A stretch of 38,797 nucleotides of DNA from the NCBI GenBank assembly GCA_021789435.1, contig JAJYJO010000014.1, forward strand, positions 1-38,797, given 5' to 3'. Of this stretch, positions 1 through 11,398 are shown piece by piece; the first letter of the stretch is position 1; each line of letters opens with the position of its first letter. Position numbers and translations under genes: made by a program. The notes beneath the pieces are model-generated. The model did not search any database. It was not told the DNA's origin and was given only the letters and a program-made list of their open reading frames with translations. The stretch is from Chloroflexota bacterium. GTDB taxonomy: Bacteria > Chloroflexota > Limnocylindria > Limnocylindrales > CSP1-4.

Positions 1-117
1 GTCGACATGCGGGTCCAGCTGATCACCCCGATCGGCCTCGAGATCGGCCAGCGCTTCGCCATCCGCGAGGGCGGCCGGACCGTCGGCGCCGGCGCCATCA
101 CCAGCATCACGGAATAG
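1..117 (+). CDS. tuf: Elongation factor Tu, C-terminal end (partial at window edge)
   Basis: Frame 1 reads [38 protein letters not shown], the EF-Tu domain 3 C-terminus; located directly upstream of rpsJ as in str-S10 clusters. Confidence 0.93.
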   Translation, partial: VDMRVQLITPIGLEIGQRFAIREGGRTVGAGAITSITE

Positions 118-121
118 CGAG

Positions 122-430
122 ATGGCCCGCCAACGGATCCGGATCCGCCTCAAGGCATACGACCACCGGCTGCTCGACCAGTCGGCGGCCCAGATCGTGG
201 AGACGGCCCAGCGGACCGGCGCCGACGTCGTCGGCCCCGTCCCGCTGCCGACCCGCATCGAGAAGTTCACCGTCATCCGGTCGCCCTTCATCGACAAGGA
301 CAGCCGCGAGCAGTTCGAGATCCGCACGCACAAGCGGCTGGTGGACATCCTCGACCCGTCGTCGAAGACGGTGGACGCACTGATGCGACTCTCGCTCGCC
401 GCGGGTGTCGACATCGAGATCAAGATGTGA
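122..430 (+). CDS. rpsJ: 30S ribosomal protein S10
   Basis: [34 protein letters not shown]...; first gene of S10 cluster. Confidence 0.98.
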   Translation: MARQRIRIRLKAYDHRLLDQSAAQIVETAQRTGADVVGPVPLPTRIEKFTVIRSPFIDKDSREQFEIRTHKRLVDILDPSSKTVDALMRLSLAAGVDIEIKM

Positions 431-435
431 CGCCG

Positions 436-1047
436 ATGAGCATCGGACTGATCGGCCGCAAGGTCGGCATCACCCAGGTCTTCCAGGACGACGGCACGAT
501 GGTCGCCGTGAGCGTCCTGGCCGTCGAGCCGAACACGGTGACCCGTCTCCGCACCCCGGAGCGCGACGGCTATGCCGCGGTCCAGCTCGGCGTGGAGGAG
601 TCGCGCAGGCTGACGCGGCCCGAGCGCGGCCAGCTCAAGGACCTGCCCAAGCTGGCGACCCTGCGCGAGTTCCGGGTGGACGACGTCTCCGGCTTCACCG
701 TCGGGCAGCGCCTCACGATCGGCGACCTGTTCGCTCCCGGCGAGCTGGTCGACGTCACCGGCGTCTCCAAGGGCAAGGGCTTCGCCGGCCACATCAAGCG
801 CCACCACTTCCGTCGCGGTCCGGAGACGCACGGCTCCGACTCGCACCGCCAGCCGGGCTCCATCGGGCCGGGGACGACCCCGGGCCGCGTCTACCGGGGG
901 ATGCGCATGGCCGGCCACCTGGGCGACCGGCGCGCGACGATCAAGAAGCTGCGCGTCGTCCGCGCCGACGCCGAGCGCAATCTCCTCCTCGTGAAGGGAT
1001 CGCTGCCCGGTGCCCGGAACGCGCTGATCCTGGTGAAGAAGGCCTAG
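436..1047 (+). CDS. rplC: 50S ribosomal protein L3
   Basis: [20 protein letters not shown]...; GTG at 427 also possible start. Confidence 0.97.
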   Translation: MSIGLIGRKVGITQVFQDDGTMVAVSVLAVEPNTVTRLRTPERDGYAAVQLGVEESRRLTRPERGQLKDLPKLATLREFRVDDVSGFTVGQRLTIGDLFAPGELVDVTGVSKGKGFAGHIKRHHFRRGPETHGSDSHRQPGSIGPGTTPGRVYRGMRMAGHLGDRRATIKKLRVVRADAERNLLLVKGSLPGARNALILVKKA

Positions 1048-1049
1048 CG

Positions 1050-1676
1050 ATGCCGCAGACGACCCTCTACGCAAGGACGGGCGAGGCGATCGGCACGGTC
1101 GAGCTGGCCGACGCCCTGTTCGCCGCGCCGGTCAACGCCGCCGTCCTCCACCAGGTGGTGACCGCCCAGCTGGCCGGCCGCCACCTCGGGACGCACGACA
1201 CCAAGACCCGGGGCGAAGTCGCCGGCGGCGGCAAGAAGCCGTACCGCCAGAAGGGGACGGGCCGGGCCCGCCAAGGCTCGCGGCGCGCTCCCCACTTCGC
1301 CGGCGGCGGCACGGTCTTCGGGCCCACGCCGCGCTCCTACGAGCAACGGCTGCCGCGCAAGATGAAGCGCCTCGCCCTGCTCGGGGCCCTGACCGCGAAG
1401 CTGGACGACGAGGCCGTCAAGGTGATCGACAGCTTCGGCCTGGACGAGATCCGGACCCGGGAGCTGGTGGCCGTCCTGGCCGCCCTCCGGGCGGAGACCG
1501 GCCGGACCCTGATCGTGGCCCCGGCCCGCGACGAGAAGCTGCTCCTGTCGGCCCGCAACCTCCCCTTCGTCGAGGTGATCCTGGCCGACTCGCTCAACGT
1601 CGTGGACCTGCTGCGGGCCGACACCGTGCTGATCGAGCAGCCGGCCCTGGCCCGCATGGAGGAGGTGTACGCGTGA
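1050..1676 (+). CDS. rplD: 50S ribosomal protein L4
   Basis: [21 protein letters not shown]...[34 protein letters not shown]; the ORF-track start at 405 is only an upstream open frame. Confidence 0.97.
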   Translation: MPQTTLYARTGEAIGTVELADALFAAPVNAAVLHQVVTAQLAGRHLGTHDTKTRGEVAGGGKKPYRQKGTGRARQGSRRAPHFAGGGTVFGPTPRSYEQRLPRKMKRLALLGALTAKLDDEAVKVIDSFGLDEIRTRELVAVLAALRAETGRTLIVAPARDEKLLLSARNLPFVEVILADSLNVVDLLRADTVLIEQPALARMEEVYA

Positions 1677-1975
1677 CGCTCACCGCGCCCGAGATCATCC
1701 TCCGCCCGGTCATCAGCGAGAAGTCGATGGACGAGTCGCAGCGGGCCAAGTACACCTTCGCCGTCCACGACACGGCCACCAAGATCCAGATCAAGGCCGC
1801 CGTCGAGGAACTCTTCAAGGTCAAGGTGACGGGCGTCAACGTCCTGACCACCCAGCCCAAGCAGAAGCGGCGCGGCACCCGGCGCGGCCAGATCGTCGGT
1901 TGGACCACGCCCTGGCGCAAGGCCATCGTGACCCTGGCTGCCGGCCAGAAGATCGAATTCTTCGAGGGGGTCTGA
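1673..1975 (+). CDS. rplW: 50S ribosomal protein L23
   Basis: [45 protein letters not shown] start overlapping rplD stop. Confidence 0.97.
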   Translation: MTLTAPEIILRPVISEKSMDESQRAKYTFAVHDTATKIQIKAAVEELFKVKVTGVNVLTTQPKQKRRGTRRGQIVGWTTPWRKAIVTLAAGQKIEFFEGV

Positions 1976-1976
1976 G

Positions 1977-2807
1977 ATGCCGCTCCGAAGCTACAAGGCC
2001 ACCTCGGCCGGCCGGCGGTTCATGACCCGCTCGACGTTCGAGGAGATCACCACCAGCGAGCCCTACAAGCCGCTCCTCGAGGCCCAGAAGCGTGCGTCCG
2101 GCCGGAACAACGCCGGCCGCCTCACCGTCCGCCACCGCGGCGGCGGCGAGAAGCGGCACTACCGCCGAATCGACTTCAAGCGCGACAAGTTCGGCGTGCC
2201 CGCCCGGCTGGCCACGATCGAGTACGACCCGAACCGGTCCGCCCGGATCGGCCTGCTCCACTACGCCGACGGCGAGAAGCGCTACATGCTCCTGCCCCAC
2301 GGCCTGAAGGTCGGCGACACGGTCGTCGCCGGTCCCGAGGCCGAGGCGCGGGTCGGCAACGCGCTGCCGTTGGCCAGCGTCCCGCTCGGCACCACGATCC
2401 ACAACATCGAGCTGGTGCCCGGCAAGGGCGGCCAGATCGTCCGCTCGGCCGGCGGCGCCGCCCAGCTGCTCGCCAAGGAGGGCGACTTCGCCACGATCCG
2501 CCTGCCCTCCGGCGAGGTCCGCCGGGTCAGCCTCCGCTGCATGGCGACGGTCGGCCAGGTCTCCAACCTCGACCACGAGAACCAGAACCTGGGCAAGGCC
2601 GGCCGGGCCCGCCACATGGGCCAGCGCCCCGAGGTCCGCGGCGTGGTCATGAATCCGCGCGACCACCCGCACGGCGGTGGTGAGGGCAAGTCCCCGACCG
2701 GGATGCCGCCCAAGACCCCCTGGGGCAAACCGGCCATGGGCTACCGGACCCGGCGCGGCAAGCACGCCGACCGCCTGATCGTCCGGTCCCGCCATCGCAA
2801 GTCCTAG
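1977..2807 (+). CDS. rplB: 50S ribosomal protein L2
   Basis: [26 protein letters not shown]...[19 protein letters not shown]. Confidence 0.98.
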   Translation: MPLRSYKATSAGRRFMTRSTFEEITTSEPYKPLLEAQKRASGRNNAGRLTVRHRGGGEKRHYRRIDFKRDKFGVPARLATIEYDPNRSARIGLLHYADGEKRYMLLPHGLKVGDTVVAGPEAEARVGNALPLASVPLGTTIHNIELVPGKGGQIVRSAGGAAQLLAKEGDFATIRLPSGEVRRVSLRCMATVGQVSNLDHENQNLGKAGRARHMGQRPEVRGVVMNPRDHPHGGGEGKSPTGMPPKTPWGKPAMGYRTRRGKHADRLIVRSRHRKS

Positions 2808-2824
2808 CGAGAGGAGCAGAGAGC

Positions 2825-3109
2825 ATGTCGCGATCGGTCAAGAAGGGGCCGTTCGTCGAGACGCGGCTCCTCGGCCGCGTCCAGACGATGAACAAGCGGA
2901 ACGAGAAGCGCGTCGTCAAGACCTGGTCCCGCGCCTCGGTCATCTTCCCCGACTTCATCGGCCACACCATCGCCGTCTACAACGGCAGGAAGCACATCCC
3001 GGTCTACGTGACCGAGAACATGGTCGGCCACCGACTCGGCGAGTTCGCCCCGACGCGGACGTTCCGCGGCCACGGCAAGCACACCGAGCGGTCCACCGCC
3101 CTCAAGTAG
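2825..3109 (+). CDS. rpsS: 30S ribosomal protein S19
   Basis: [16 protein letters not shown]...[38 protein letters not shown]. Confidence 0.98.
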   Translation: MSRSVKKGPFVETRLLGRVQTMNKRNEKRVVKTWSRASVIFPDFIGHTIAVYNGRKHIPVYVTENMVGHRLGEFAPTRTFRGHGKHTERSTALK

Positions 3110-3123
3110 GAGCCAGAGGACCC

Positions 3124-3462
3124 GTGCGCGTTTCCGCCACTGCCAAGTACCTCCGCGGCTCCACCCGGAAGGCTCAGCTCGTCACCCGGGCGATCACCGG
3201 GAAGCGGGTCGAGGAAGCGGCCGCCCTCCTGCGCTTCATGCCGCAGGCGGCGGCCCGCGACGTCGCGCGCGTCCTCAAGAGCGCGACGGCCAACGCGGAG
3301 AACAACCACAATCTCTCGGCCGAAGACCTGGTCGTCGTCGAGGCCCGCGCGGACGAGGGCCCCACGATCAAGCGCTGGCAGCCGCGAGCCCAGGGTCGGG
3401 CGTTCCCGATCCACAAGCCGATGACGCACATCACGGTCGTCGTCGAGGACCGGGAGGCCTAG
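3124..3462 (+). CDS. rplV: 50S ribosomal protein L22
   Basis: [28 protein letters not shown]...[24 protein letters not shown] start. Confidence 0.97.
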   Translation: MRVSATAKYLRGSTRKAQLVTRAITGKRVEEAAALLRFMPQAAARDVARVLKSATANAENNHNLSAEDLVVVEARADEGPTIKRWQPRAQGRAFPIHKPMTHITVVVEDREA

Positions 3463-4146
3463 ATGGGACACAAGGTCCACCCGTACGGCTTCCGCCTCGG
3501 TGTCTCGCGCACCTGGTCGGCGAAGTGGTACGCAGACAAGGACTACACCGCCCTCCTCAAGGAGGACATCGCCATCCGCCAGCTCGTCGCCCGGCGGCTC
3601 GCCAACGCGAGCGTCAGCAACGTCGAGATCGAGCGCGGCATCAACCACGTCACGGTGACCGTCCACACGGCCAAGCCGGGGATCGTCATCGGCAAGGGCG
3701 GCGCCAACGTCGAGGTTCTGCGCCAGCAGATCGGCGCCCTCACCAAGCGCAAGGTCAAGCTCGAGGTCAAGGAGATCCGCCAGCCCGAGCTCGATGCCTA
3801 CCTGGTCGCCACCAACATCGCCGGCCAGCTGACCCGCCGGATCGCCTTCAAGAAGGCGATGAAGCAGGCCATCCAGCGGACGATGAAGGCGGGGGCGAAG
3901 GGCGTCAAGGTTGCCGTCGCCGGCCGCCTCGGCGGCTCCGAGATGGCCCGCCGCGAGTGGGACCGCGAGGGACGGATCCCGCTCGGGACGCTGCGCGCCG
4001 ACATCAGCTACGCCCAGATCCACGCCCACACGACCTATGGCCGGATCGGCGTCAAGGTCTGGATCTACCGGGGCGACGTGCCCAGCGAGCGCGTCCGCAA
4101 CCGGGAGGCCGCCCCGCAGGCCGCGGCGGCCGGGCAGGTGGCCTAG
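3463..4146 (+). CDS. rpsC: 30S ribosomal protein S3
   Basis: [28 protein letters not shown]...KH-domain [16 protein letters not shown]. Confidence 0.98.
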   Translation: MGHKVHPYGFRLGVSRTWSAKWYADKDYTALLKEDIAIRQLVARRLANASVSNVEIERGINHVTVTVHTAKPGIVIGKGGANVEVLRQQIGALTKRKVKLEVKEIRQPELDAYLVATNIAGQLTRRIAFKKAMKQAIQRTMKAGAKGVKVAVAGRLGGSEMARREWDREGRIPLGTLRADISYAQIHAHTTYGRIGVKVWIYRGDVPSERVRNREAAPQAAAAGQVA

Positions 4147-4148
4147 CC

Positions 4149-4562
4149 ATGCTGATGCCCAGCCGCGTCAAGCACCGCAAAGTCCAGCGCGGGCGGATGT
4201 CCGGCCAGGCCAAGGGTGGCGCCACCGTCGCCTTCGGCGAGTACGGCCTGGCCACCCTTGAGCCGGCCTGGATCACCAGCCGCCAGATCGAGGCCGCGCG
4301 GCGCGCCATGACCCGCTCGGTCAAGCGCGGCGGCAAGATCTGGATCCGCATCTTCCCGGACAAGCCGGCGACCAAGAAGCCGGCCGAGACCCGGATGGGC
4401 TCCGGCAAGGGGGCGCCCGACCACTGGGTGGCCGTCGTCAAGCCCGGCCGGATCCTCTTCGAGATGGCCGGCATCGGCCACGAGGAGGCGGTCGAGGCCA
4501 TGCGCCTGGCCGGCCACAAGCTGCCGGTCGCCACCCGCGTCGTGACCCGGGAGGGCGTGTGA
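4149..4562 (+). CDS. rplP: 50S ribosomal protein L16
   Basis: [24 protein letters not shown]...[40 protein letters not shown]. Confidence 0.98.
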   Translation: MLMPSRVKHRKVQRGRMSGQAKGGATVAFGEYGLATLEPAWITSRQIEAARRAMTRSVKRGGKIWIRIFPDKPATKKPAETRMGSGKGAPDHWVAVVKPGRILFEMAGIGHEEAVEAMRLAGHKLPVATRVVTREGV

Positions 4563-4786
4563 TGGACATCGAGAAGGTGCGGGCGCTGTCCGACGCCGAG
4601 CTCAACGACGCCCTTCGACAGGCCAAGCAGGAGCTCTGGCAGGCTCGCTTCGCCCTGTCGACCCGTCAGCTCAAGGACTACAGCACGATCCCCCAGGCCC
4701 GCCGAACGATCGCGCGGATCCTGACCGTCCAGCACGAGCGCGCCTCGCACGAGGCCGAGACGGCCGGGCAGGAGATCACGCGATGA
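4562..4786 (+). CDS. rpmC: 50S ribosomal protein L29
   Basis: [56 protein letters not shown]. Confidence 0.95.
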   Translation: MDIEKVRALSDAELNDALRQAKQELWQARFALSTRQLKDYSTIPQARRTIARILTVQHERASHEAETAGQEITR

Positions 4787-5163
4787 CAGGAGCCAACCAG
4801 GTGCAGGGCAAGCGGAAGACCAAGGTCGGCCGCGTGGTCAGCGACAAGATGGACAAGACGATCGTCGTCTCCGTCGAGCGGCTGGCCCGCCACCCCCTCT
4901 ACAAGCGGGTGATCCGGCTGACCACGAAGTTCAAGGCGCACGACGAGCAGAACGATGCCCACGTCGGCGACACGGTCCTGATCGAGGAGTCGCGACCGCT
5001 CTCGGCCACCAAGCGCTGGCGGCTGGTGAGCGTCCTGTCGCGCTCCGGCGAGGCGGTCGCCGGCCAGCCGGTCCCGGACGAGGAGTCGGAGACGGCGGCG
5101 GCGATCCACGCCGCGGCCCACCCGGGCCGCCATGAGCGCGGTGCGGAGGAGGCCGGGGCGTGA
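4783..5163 (+). CDS. rpsQ: 30S ribosomal protein S17 with C-terminal extension
   Basis: [44 protein letters not shown]...; 126 aa including a ~40-aa tail. Confidence 0.96.
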   Translation: MTGANQVQGKRKTKVGRVVSDKMDKTIVVSVERLARHPLYKRVIRLTTKFKAHDEQNDAHVGDTVLIEESRPLSATKRWRLVSVLSRSGEAVAGQPVPDEESETAAAIHAAAHPGRHERGAEEAGA

Positions 5164-5528
5164 TCCAGCAGTACACCCGGCTGAGGGTCGCCGACAACAC
5201 GGGCGCCCGGACGATCCAGTGCATCCGGATCATGGGCCGTTCCAGCAAGACGACCGCCGGCGTCGGTGACGTGATCATCGCCAGCGTCAAGCAGGCGATC
5301 CCCAACGCCGCCGTCAAGAAGGGCGACGTGGTCCGGGCCGTGGTCGTCCGGACGGCCAAGGAGTACGGCCGGCCGGACGGCAGCTACATCCGCTTCGACG
5401 AGAACGCGGCCGTCCTGATCAACAACCAGGGGAACCCGCGCGGCACCCGGATCTTCGGCCCGGTGGCCCGCGAGCTCCGGGATCGCAACTACATGAAGAT
5501 CGTCTCGCTCGCCCCGGAGGTGCTCTGA
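5160..5528 (+). CDS. rplN: 50S ribosomal protein L14
   Basis: [26 protein letters not shown]...; GTG start. Confidence 0.98.
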   Translation: MIQQYTRLRVADNTGARTIQCIRIMGRSSKTTAGVGDVIIASVKQAIPNAAVKKGDVVRAVVVRTAKEYGRPDGSYIRFDENAAVLINNQGNPRGTRIFGPVARELRDRNYMKIVSLAPEVL

Positions 5529-5529
5529 G

Positions 5530-5967
5530 ATGGCAGCTCCGAAGACCATCGCGGTCACCAAGGTGCCCGAGGTCCGCAAGGGGGACACCGTGATCGTGCT
5601 GACCGGCAAGGACGCCGGCAAGCGCGGCGTGGTCGATCGCGTCGTGCGCAACCCCCAGGCGGCGGCCAAGGTGCGCGGCGCCTGGAAGAGCGTCTCGAGC
5701 CGGCCGCTGTCGGTGGTGATCAGCGGCCTCAACGTCGCCAAGCGCCACCAGAAGCCGCGGCCGCGCTCCAACCAGAGCGACCGGGTGCCGGAGGTCCAGC
5801 AGGGCGGGATCATCGACGTGGCCCTGCCGATCGACCTGAGCAACGTCATGCTCGTCTGCCCGCGCTGCGAGCGTCCCACCCGGATCAAGCACGTCACCCT
5901 GGAGAGCGGCCAGCGCGTCCGCGTCTGCCGCCACTGCGGCGAGCAGCTGGAGGTGAGGGCCTCGTGA
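5530..5967 (+). CDS. rplX: 50S ribosomal protein L24
   Basis: [25 protein letters not shown] (KOW), C-terminal CPRCERPTR...CRHCGE zinc-ribbon-like pair. Confidence 0.95.
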   Translation: MAAPKTIAVTKVPEVRKGDTVIVLTGKDAGKRGVVDRVVRNPQAAAKVRGAWKSVSSRPLSVVISGLNVAKRHQKPRPRSNQSDRVPEVQQGGIIDVALPIDLSNVMLVCPRCERPTRIKHVTLESGQRVRVCRHCGEQLEVRAS

Positions 5968-6506
5968 GCGGTCGCCTCAAGCAGCGCTATCACGACGAGA
6001 TCGTGCCGGCGCTCCAGAAGCAGTTCGACTACGGCAACCCGATGCAGGTGCCGCGGCTCAGCAAGATCGTCGTCAACATCGGGCTGGGGGAGGCCCTCCA
6101 GAACGCCAAGGCCCTCGATGCCGCCGTCGGCGACCTGGCCCAGATCACGGGCCAGAAGCCGGTCACGACCCGGGCCCGGCGCTCCATCGCCCAGTTCCGG
6201 CTCCGGACCGGCAACACGATCGGGGCCATGGTCACCCTGCGCGGCGAGCGCATGTGGGATTTCCTGGAGCGGCTGACGACGATCTCGCTGCCGCGGATCC
6301 GCGACTTCCGCGGCGTGCCCGGCAAGTCATTCGACGGACGCGGCAACTACTCGCTCGGGCTCCGGGAGCAGCTCGCCTTTCCGGAGATCGACTACGACAA
6401 GGTGGACCGTCTCCGCGGGCTGGAGATCAGCATCGTGACGACGGCGAAGACCGACGAGGAGTCCAAGCGCCTGCTGGAGCTCCTCGGCATGCCCTTCGCC
6501 TCGTAG
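5964..6506 (+). CDS. rplE: 50S ribosomal protein L5
   Basis: [40 protein letters not shown]...[36 protein letters not shown] start. Confidence 0.98.
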   Translation: MSGRLKQRYHDEIVPALQKQFDYGNPMQVPRLSKIVVNIGLGEALQNAKALDAAVGDLAQITGQKPVTTRARRSIAQFRLRTGNTIGAMVTLRGERMWDFLERLTTISLPRIRDFRGVPGKSFDGRGNYSLGLREQLAFPEIDYDKVDRLRGLEISIVTTAKTDEESKRLLELLGMPFAS

Positions 6507-6524
6507 GCGCGGGGAGGAGACACG

Positions 6525-6710
6525 ATGGCCAAGAAGTCGATGATCGCCAAGGCCGGGCGCAAGCCGCGTCACCCGAGCCAGGCCTACCACCGCTGCAGCG
6601 TCTGCGGCCGGCCGCGCGCCTACATCCGGCGTTTCGCCCTCTGCCGCATCTGCTTCCGTGAGCGAGCCCTGCTCGGCGAGCTGCCGGGCGTCACCAAGTC
6701 GAGCTGGTAG
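6525..6710 (+). CDS. rpsN: 30S ribosomal protein S14, zinc-binding type Z
   Basis: 61 aa; [40 protein letters not shown] with two CxxC. Confidence 0.97.
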   Translation: MAKKSMIAKAGRKPRHPSQAYHRCSVCGRPRAYIRRFALCRICFRERALLGELPGVTKSSW

Positions 6711-6714
6711 ACCC

Positions 6715-7113
6715 ATGAACGTGACCGATCCGATCGCGGACATGCTCACGCGGATCCGCAACGCCTCGCGGGCGCGCCACACCGAGGTCGTCGTGCCGGC
6801 CTCGCGGACGAAGCGCGAGATCGCCCGCATCCTCAAGGACGAGGGTTTCATCGCCGACGTGCGCGAGGAGCGGGATGGACCCGGGCAGGTGCTCCACCTG
6901 ACCCTCAAGTACGTCGACGGCAAGGCGCCGGTGGTCTCCGGGCTCAAGCGGATCAGCAAGCCCGGACTCCGCGTCTACGCCCGCAAGACGGAGATCCCGC
7001 GGGTCCTGGGCGGTTTGGGTCTCGTCATCATCAGCACCAGCCAGGGGATCATGACCGGCGCGCAGGCCCGCAAGGCCCAGCTCGGCGGCGAAGTCCTGGC
7101 CTACGTCTGGTAG
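6715..7113 (+). CDS. rpsH: 30S ribosomal protein S8
   Basis: [33 protein letters not shown]...[29 protein letters not shown]. Confidence 0.98.
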   Translation: MNVTDPIADMLTRIRNASRARHTEVVVPASRTKREIARILKDEGFIADVREERDGPGQVLHLTLKYVDGKAPVVSGLKRISKPGLRVYARKTEIPRVLGGLGLVIISTSQGIMTGAQARKAQLGGEVLAYVW

Positions 7114-7120
7114 GCAGAAC

Positions 7121-7672
7121 ATGTCGCGGATCGGTCGCCTCCCCATCCCCGTCCCAGCCGGCGTGCAGGTCACGCTGGAGGGCCGGGCCATCACCGTCGA
7201 AGGGCCCCGCGGCACCCTCCGCCGCGAGCTCCACCCGGACATGCGGGTCGAGCAGGCGGAGGGTCGGCTCGTCGTGAGCCGGCCGTCGGATGCCAAGGTG
7301 CACAAGCAGCTCCACGGCCTGACCCGGACGCTCGTGGCCAACATGGTGACCGGCGTGACCGCCGGCTACCGCAAGCCGCTGGAGATCACCGGTGTCGGCT
7401 ACCGGGCCCAGAAGATCGGCGACAAGCTGCAGTTGAGCCTGGGCTACAGCCATCCCGTCGAGATCGAGCCGCCGAGCGGCATCAGCTTCGAGCTCGAGAA
7501 CCCGACCCGGCTGGCCGTGGTGGGCATCGACAAGGAGCTCGTCGGCCAGGTGGCAGCCACCGTCCGGGCCAGCCGCAAGCCGGAGCCCTACAAGGGCAAG
7601 GGGGTCCGTTACGCCGGCGAGCAGATCCGGCGCAAGGCCGGCAAGGCCGGCAAGATCGGCGGCAAGAAATGA
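7121..7672 (+). CDS. rplF: 50S ribosomal protein L6
   Basis: [33 protein letters not shown]...[26 protein letters not shown]. Confidence 0.98.
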   Translation: MSRIGRLPIPVPAGVQVTLEGRAITVEGPRGTLRRELHPDMRVEQAEGRLVVSRPSDAKVHKQLHGLTRTLVANMVTGVTAGYRKPLEITGVGYRAQKIGDKLQLSLGYSHPVEIEPPSGISFELENPTRLAVVGIDKELVGQVAATVRASRKPEPYKGKGVRYAGEQIRRKAGKAGKIGGKK

Positions 7673-7700
7673 GCCGCACGGCCAGGAAGGATTCGCCACG

Positions 7701-8063
7701 ATGACCCAGGTCGCCACCCGCTCGGCGGCCCGTCGCAAGCGCCACGAGCGGATCCGGCTCCACCTTGCCGGCGACGCCGCGCGGCCGCGGCTGGCCGTCT
7801 TCCGGAGTCTCAACCACATCTACGTCCAGGTGATCGACGACGCGTCCGGCCGGACGCTGGCCGCCGCCTCCAGCCTCGAGAAGGAGCTGCGGAGCGCCGG
7901 CCAGACCAAGACGGAAGAGGCGAAGGTCGTCGGCCGCCTGGTCGCCGAGCGCGCCAGGACCGCCGGCGTCGAGCGCGTCGTCTTCGATCGGGCCGGGTTC
8001 CGGTACCACGGGCGGGTCAAGTCGCTCGCCGACGCCGCCCGCGAAGCCGGCCTCGAGTTCTGA
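7701..8063 (+). CDS. rplR: 50S ribosomal protein L18
   Basis: [48 protein letters not shown]...[28 protein letters not shown]. Confidence 0.98.
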   Translation: MTQVATRSAARRKRHERIRLHLAGDAARPRLAVFRSLNHIYVQVIDDASGRTLAAASSLEKELRSAGQTKTEEAKVVGRLVAERARTAGVERVVFDRAGFRYHGRVKSLADAAREAGLEF

Positions 8064-8081
8064 TCGGAAGGAGCTGACCCG

Positions 8082-8615
8082 TTGCCACGGATCGATCCGA
8101 ACAAGCTGACGCTCGAGGAGCGCGTCGTCCAGATCAACCGAGTCGCCAAGGTCGTCAAGGGCGGCCGGCGCTTCAGCTTCAGCGCGATGGTCGTGGTGGG
8201 CGACGGCGCGGGCCACGTCGGGGTCGGCCTCGGCAAGGCCGGCGAGGTGCCCGAGGCCATCCGCAAGGGCGTCGAGGACGCCAAGAAGCACCTGATCCAC
8301 ATCCCGATGATCGGGACCACGATCCCCCACGAGGTGGTGACGACCTACGCCGCCTCACGGGTCCTGCTCAAGCCCGCCTCACGCGGGACCGGGGTGGTCG
8401 CCGGTGGCTCGGTGCGGGCCGTCGTCGAGGCGGCCGGCATCCGCGACATCCTCAGCAAGACCCTTGGCTCGACCAACCCCGTCAACGTGACCCGGGCGAC
8501 GCTCGAGGCCCTCCGCTCGCTCCACTCCGCCGAGGAAATATCGGCCCGGCGCGGAGTGACGGTCCGGGTTTCGATCGGCGGCCAGCCGGCGATGGAGGCG
8601 TCCGATGCCCGGTAG
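8082..8615 (+). CDS. rpsE: 30S ribosomal protein S5
   Basis: [60 protein letters not shown] start with upstream GGAAGGAG. Confidence 0.97.
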   Translation: MPRIDPNKLTLEERVVQINRVAKVVKGGRRFSFSAMVVVGDGAGHVGVGLGKAGEVPEAIRKGVEDAKKHLIHIPMIGTTIPHEVVTTYAASRVLLKPASRGTGVVAGGSVRAVVEAAGIRDILSKTLGSTNPVNVTRATLEALRSLHSAEEISARRGVTVRVSIGGQPAMEASDAR

Positions 8616-8811
8616 GCTCCGCGTCACCCAGGTGAAGAGCACGATCAGTCACATCGCCCGCAACCGGGCCACGATCCGGGCGCTCGGCCTCCACGGGATC
8701 GGGAGCACGGCCGAGGTCCCGGACAACCCGGCCACGCGAGGCATGGTCCGCCAGGTGCGCTTCCTCGTCCGGGTCGAGGAGATCCCCGAGCGGCCCCAGG
8801 AGAAGGCATGA
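8605..8811 (+). CDS. rpmD: 50S ribosomal protein L30
   Basis: [56 protein letters not shown]. Confidence 0.96.
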   Translation: MPGRLRVTQVKSTISHIARNRATIRALGLHGIGSTAEVPDNPATRGMVRQVRFLVRVEEIPERPQEKA

Positions 8812-9440
8812 AGCTCCACGACCTGCGACCCGCCGAGGGATCGCACACGCCGCGCACGAGGGTCGGTCGCGGGATCGCGGCCGGCAAGGGCAAGACGGCC
8901 GGCCGCGGGACCAAGGGCCAGAAGGCCCGGACCGGCGGCACGATCCAGCCCTGGTTCGAGGGCGGCCAGACGCCGCTCCACATCCGGATCCCGAAGCTGC
9001 GCGGCTTCCGCAACCGGCTGCGCGTCGAGTACGAGGTGGTCAACGTCGGGCGGATCTCGGCCCTGGTCGACCTGGGCGTGCTGGAACCCGTGGACGCCAC
9101 GGCCGGCCCCGCGCCCGACGCCCCGGTCACCGTGACCCAGGAGCTCCTCGCCGCGGCCGGCCTGGTCAGCACCCTGGACCGGCCGCTCAAGGTGCTCGGC
9201 CAGGGCGACGTGACCCGCAGGCTCTTCGTGGTGGCCGATGCCTTCAGCAGGAGCGCGGCCGCCAAGATCGAGGCCGCCGGCGGCACGGCCCAGGTCCTCG
9301 AGTACCCCCGCCGGCCGGGGGCCGCCGCGCCGGGCGGGCCCGCCGAGGCTTCCGCCGCCGAGTCCCCGGCGACCGAGCCCACGACTGAACCCGCGTCCCC
9401 GGTTGAGGCGGAGCCCGAGGGGCCCGCCGCGGACGCCTGA
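8808..9440 (+). CDS. rplO: 50S ribosomal protein L15 with Ala/Pro/Glu-rich C-terminal tail
   Basis: [41 protein letters not shown]...; 210 aa. Confidence 0.97.
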   Translation: MKLHDLRPAEGSHTPRTRVGRGIAAGKGKTAGRGTKGQKARTGGTIQPWFEGGQTPLHIRIPKLRGFRNRLRVEYEVVNVGRISALVDLGVLEPVDATAGPAPDAPVTVTQELLAAAGLVSTLDRPLKVLGQGDVTRRLFVVADAFSRSAAAKIEAAGGTAQVLEYPRRPGAAAPGGPAEASAAESPATEPTTEPASPVEAEPEGPAADA

Positions 9441-9443
9441 TCC

Positions 9444-10727
9444 GTGTTCGAATCGCTGCTCAATGCCTTCCGGGCGCCGGACATCCGGCGCCGGGTCCTC
9501 TTCGTCCTGGGGATCCTGATCGTCTTCCGGGCCCTGGCCCACGTCTTCGTGCCCGGAGTGGACCGGACCGCCCTGAGCAACTTCTTCCAGTCGAACGGCC
9601 TGCTCGGCCTGCTCGATCTCTTCTCCGGCGGCGGCCTTTCGAGCCTCTCGGTCGTCGGGCTGGGCGTCAACCCCTACATCAACGCCTCGATCATCATGCA
9701 GATCATGCAGGGCACGATCCCGTCCCTGCAGGCGCTCTCCCGGGAGGGCGAGTACGGCCGCAACAAGATCAACCAGTACACGCGCTACCTGGCCGTGCCG
9801 CTGGCGATGCTGCAGGCCTACGGCTTCCTGGCCCTCCTCAACAGCCAGAACGTCCTGCTCGGGAACTTCAGCCTGTCGTCGCTGCTGACGATCACCCAGA
9901 TCCTGACCCTGACGGCGGGCTCGATCCTGCTCATGTGGCTGGGCGAGCTGATCACGGAGAAGGGGATCGGCAACGGCGTCAGCTTCATCATCTTCGCCGG
10001 CATCGTCGGCCGCGCCCCCGCCACGGTCCAGCACTTCCTGGAGTCGCCGGACTACCTGCAGCTGGCGGTCTTCGCGGTGATCGGCATCTCCGCGGTGGCC
10101 GTGATCATCTACATCCAGGAGGGCCAGCGGCGGATCCCGATCCAGTACGCCAGCCGCGTCCGGGGCCGCCGGATGTACCAGGGCGGCTCCACGTTCCTGC
10201 CGCTGCGGGTCAACCAGGCCGGGGTGATCCCGATCATCTTCGCCATCAGCATCCTGCTCTTCCCGGTCCAGATCGCCCGCTACTTCACCACGTCCCAGCT
10301 CGCGCCGGTGGCCGGCATCGCCAACGGTGTCGTCAACTTCTTCAACATCACCCCCGTCTACGCCGCGCTCTACTTCGTGCTGACGGTCGGCTTCACCTAC
10401 TTCTACACCGCCTTCACCTTCAAGCCGGACGAGACGGCGGAGCAGCTCCGCAAGAACGGCGGCTTCATCCCCGGCATCCGGCCCGGCCGGCCCACGCAGG
10501 ATTACCTCCAGCGGGTGGTCTTCCGGATAACGATCGCCGGCGCGATCTTCCTGGGGATCGTGGCGACCGCTCCGTTCATCGTCGGGGCGGCCTTCCCGAC
10601 CCTCCAGGCCCAGGGCATCACCCTGGGTGGCACGGGCCTGCTGATCGTGGTCTCCGTCGTGGTCGAGACCATGAAGCAGGTGGAGGCCCAGCTGATGATG
10701 CGCAACTACGAGGGCTTCATCCGGTGA
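9444..10727 (+). CDS. secY: Preprotein translocase subunit SecY
   Basis: 427-aa multi-TM protein; LGVNPYINASIIMQIM, GIGNGVSFIIFAGIV, FKPDETAEQLRKNGGFIPGIRPGRPTQDYLQRV; GTG start. Confidence 0.98.
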   Translation: MFESLLNAFRAPDIRRRVLFVLGILIVFRALAHVFVPGVDRTALSNFFQSNGLLGLLDLFSGGGLSSLSVVGLGVNPYINASIIMQIMQGTIPSLQALSREGEYGRNKINQYTRYLAVPLAMLQAYGFLALLNSQNVLLGNFSLSSLLTITQILTLTAGSILLMWLGELITEKGIGNGVSFIIFAGIVGRAPATVQHFLESPDYLQLAVFAVIGISAVAVIIYIQEGQRRIPIQYASRVRGRRMYQGGSTFLPLRVNQAGVIPIIFAISILLFPVQIARYFTTSQLAPVAGIANGVVNFFNITPVYAALYFVLTVGFTYFYTAFTFKPDETAEQLRKNGGFIPGIRPGRPTQDYLQRVVFRITIAGAIFLGIVATAPFIVGAAFPTLQAQGITLGGTGLLIVVSVVVETMKQVEAQLMMRNYEGFIR

Positions 10728-11398
10728 GGGTCGTCGTCCTGCTGGGAGCGCCGGGAGCCGGCAAGGGGACCCAGGCCCAGCTCCTCGCCGGGCGGCTCGG
10801 CCTGGTCCACGTCGCGACCGGCGACCTCTTTCGGGCCGCGGTCCGCTCGGGGACGGCCCTCGGCCGGGAGGCGGGAGCCTACATGGAGCGCGGGGCGCTC
10901 GTCCCGGACGAGCTGACCCTGCGGATCCTGTTCGAGCGCCTCGAGGCGCCCGACGCGTCGGCGGGCGTCCTCCTGGACGGCTTCCCCCGGACGCTCGCCC
11001 AGGCGGAGGCGCTCGACGCCGCCCTCGCCGAGCGCGGATCGCGGGTGGAGGTCGCCCCCCTCATCGAGGTGCCGGAGAAGGAGCTGGTGACCCGCCTGAG
11101 CGGCCGCTGGACCTGCCGGGCGGACGGCCATGTCTACCATGCGCTGGCCAACCCGCCGCGGTTGGCGGGCGTGTGCGACGTGGACGGATCCGAGCTCTAC
11201 CAGCGCGACGACGATCGACCGGAGACCGTCCGGGCCAGGCTCGCCAGCCAGCTCGGGGCCCTGACCGAGGTGGTCGACCACTACGCGCGGGCGGGCGTCC
11301 TGGTCCGGGTGGACGGCCGCCGGCCGATCGAGGCGGTCACCGCCGACCTGCTCACGGCCCTGGCGCCCGCAGGGCGATCGCGGAGCGCGGTCGGCTGA
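10724..11398 (+). CDS. adk: Adenylate kinase (long form with lid)
   Basis: VRVVVLLGAPGAGKGTQAQLLAGRLGLVHVATGDLFR...LLDGFPRTLAQAEAL; GTG start overlapping secY stop. Confidence 0.96.
   Translation: MRVVVLLGAPGAGKGTQAQLLAGRLGLVHVATGDLFRAAVRSGTALGREAGAYMERGALVPDELTLRILFERLEAPDASAGVLLDGFPRTLAQAEALDAALAERGSRVEVAPLIEVPEKELVTRLSGRWTCRADGHVYHALANPPRLAGVCDVDGSELYQRDDDRPETVRARLASQLGALTEVVDHYARAGVLVRVDGRRPIEAVTADLLTALAPAGRSRSAVG

Noticed and set aside
3525-4148. Alternative + frame ORF over rpsC leading into rplP
   Set aside because: Only the rplP part (from 4149) is coding; the upstream part is the out-of-frame reading of rpsC.
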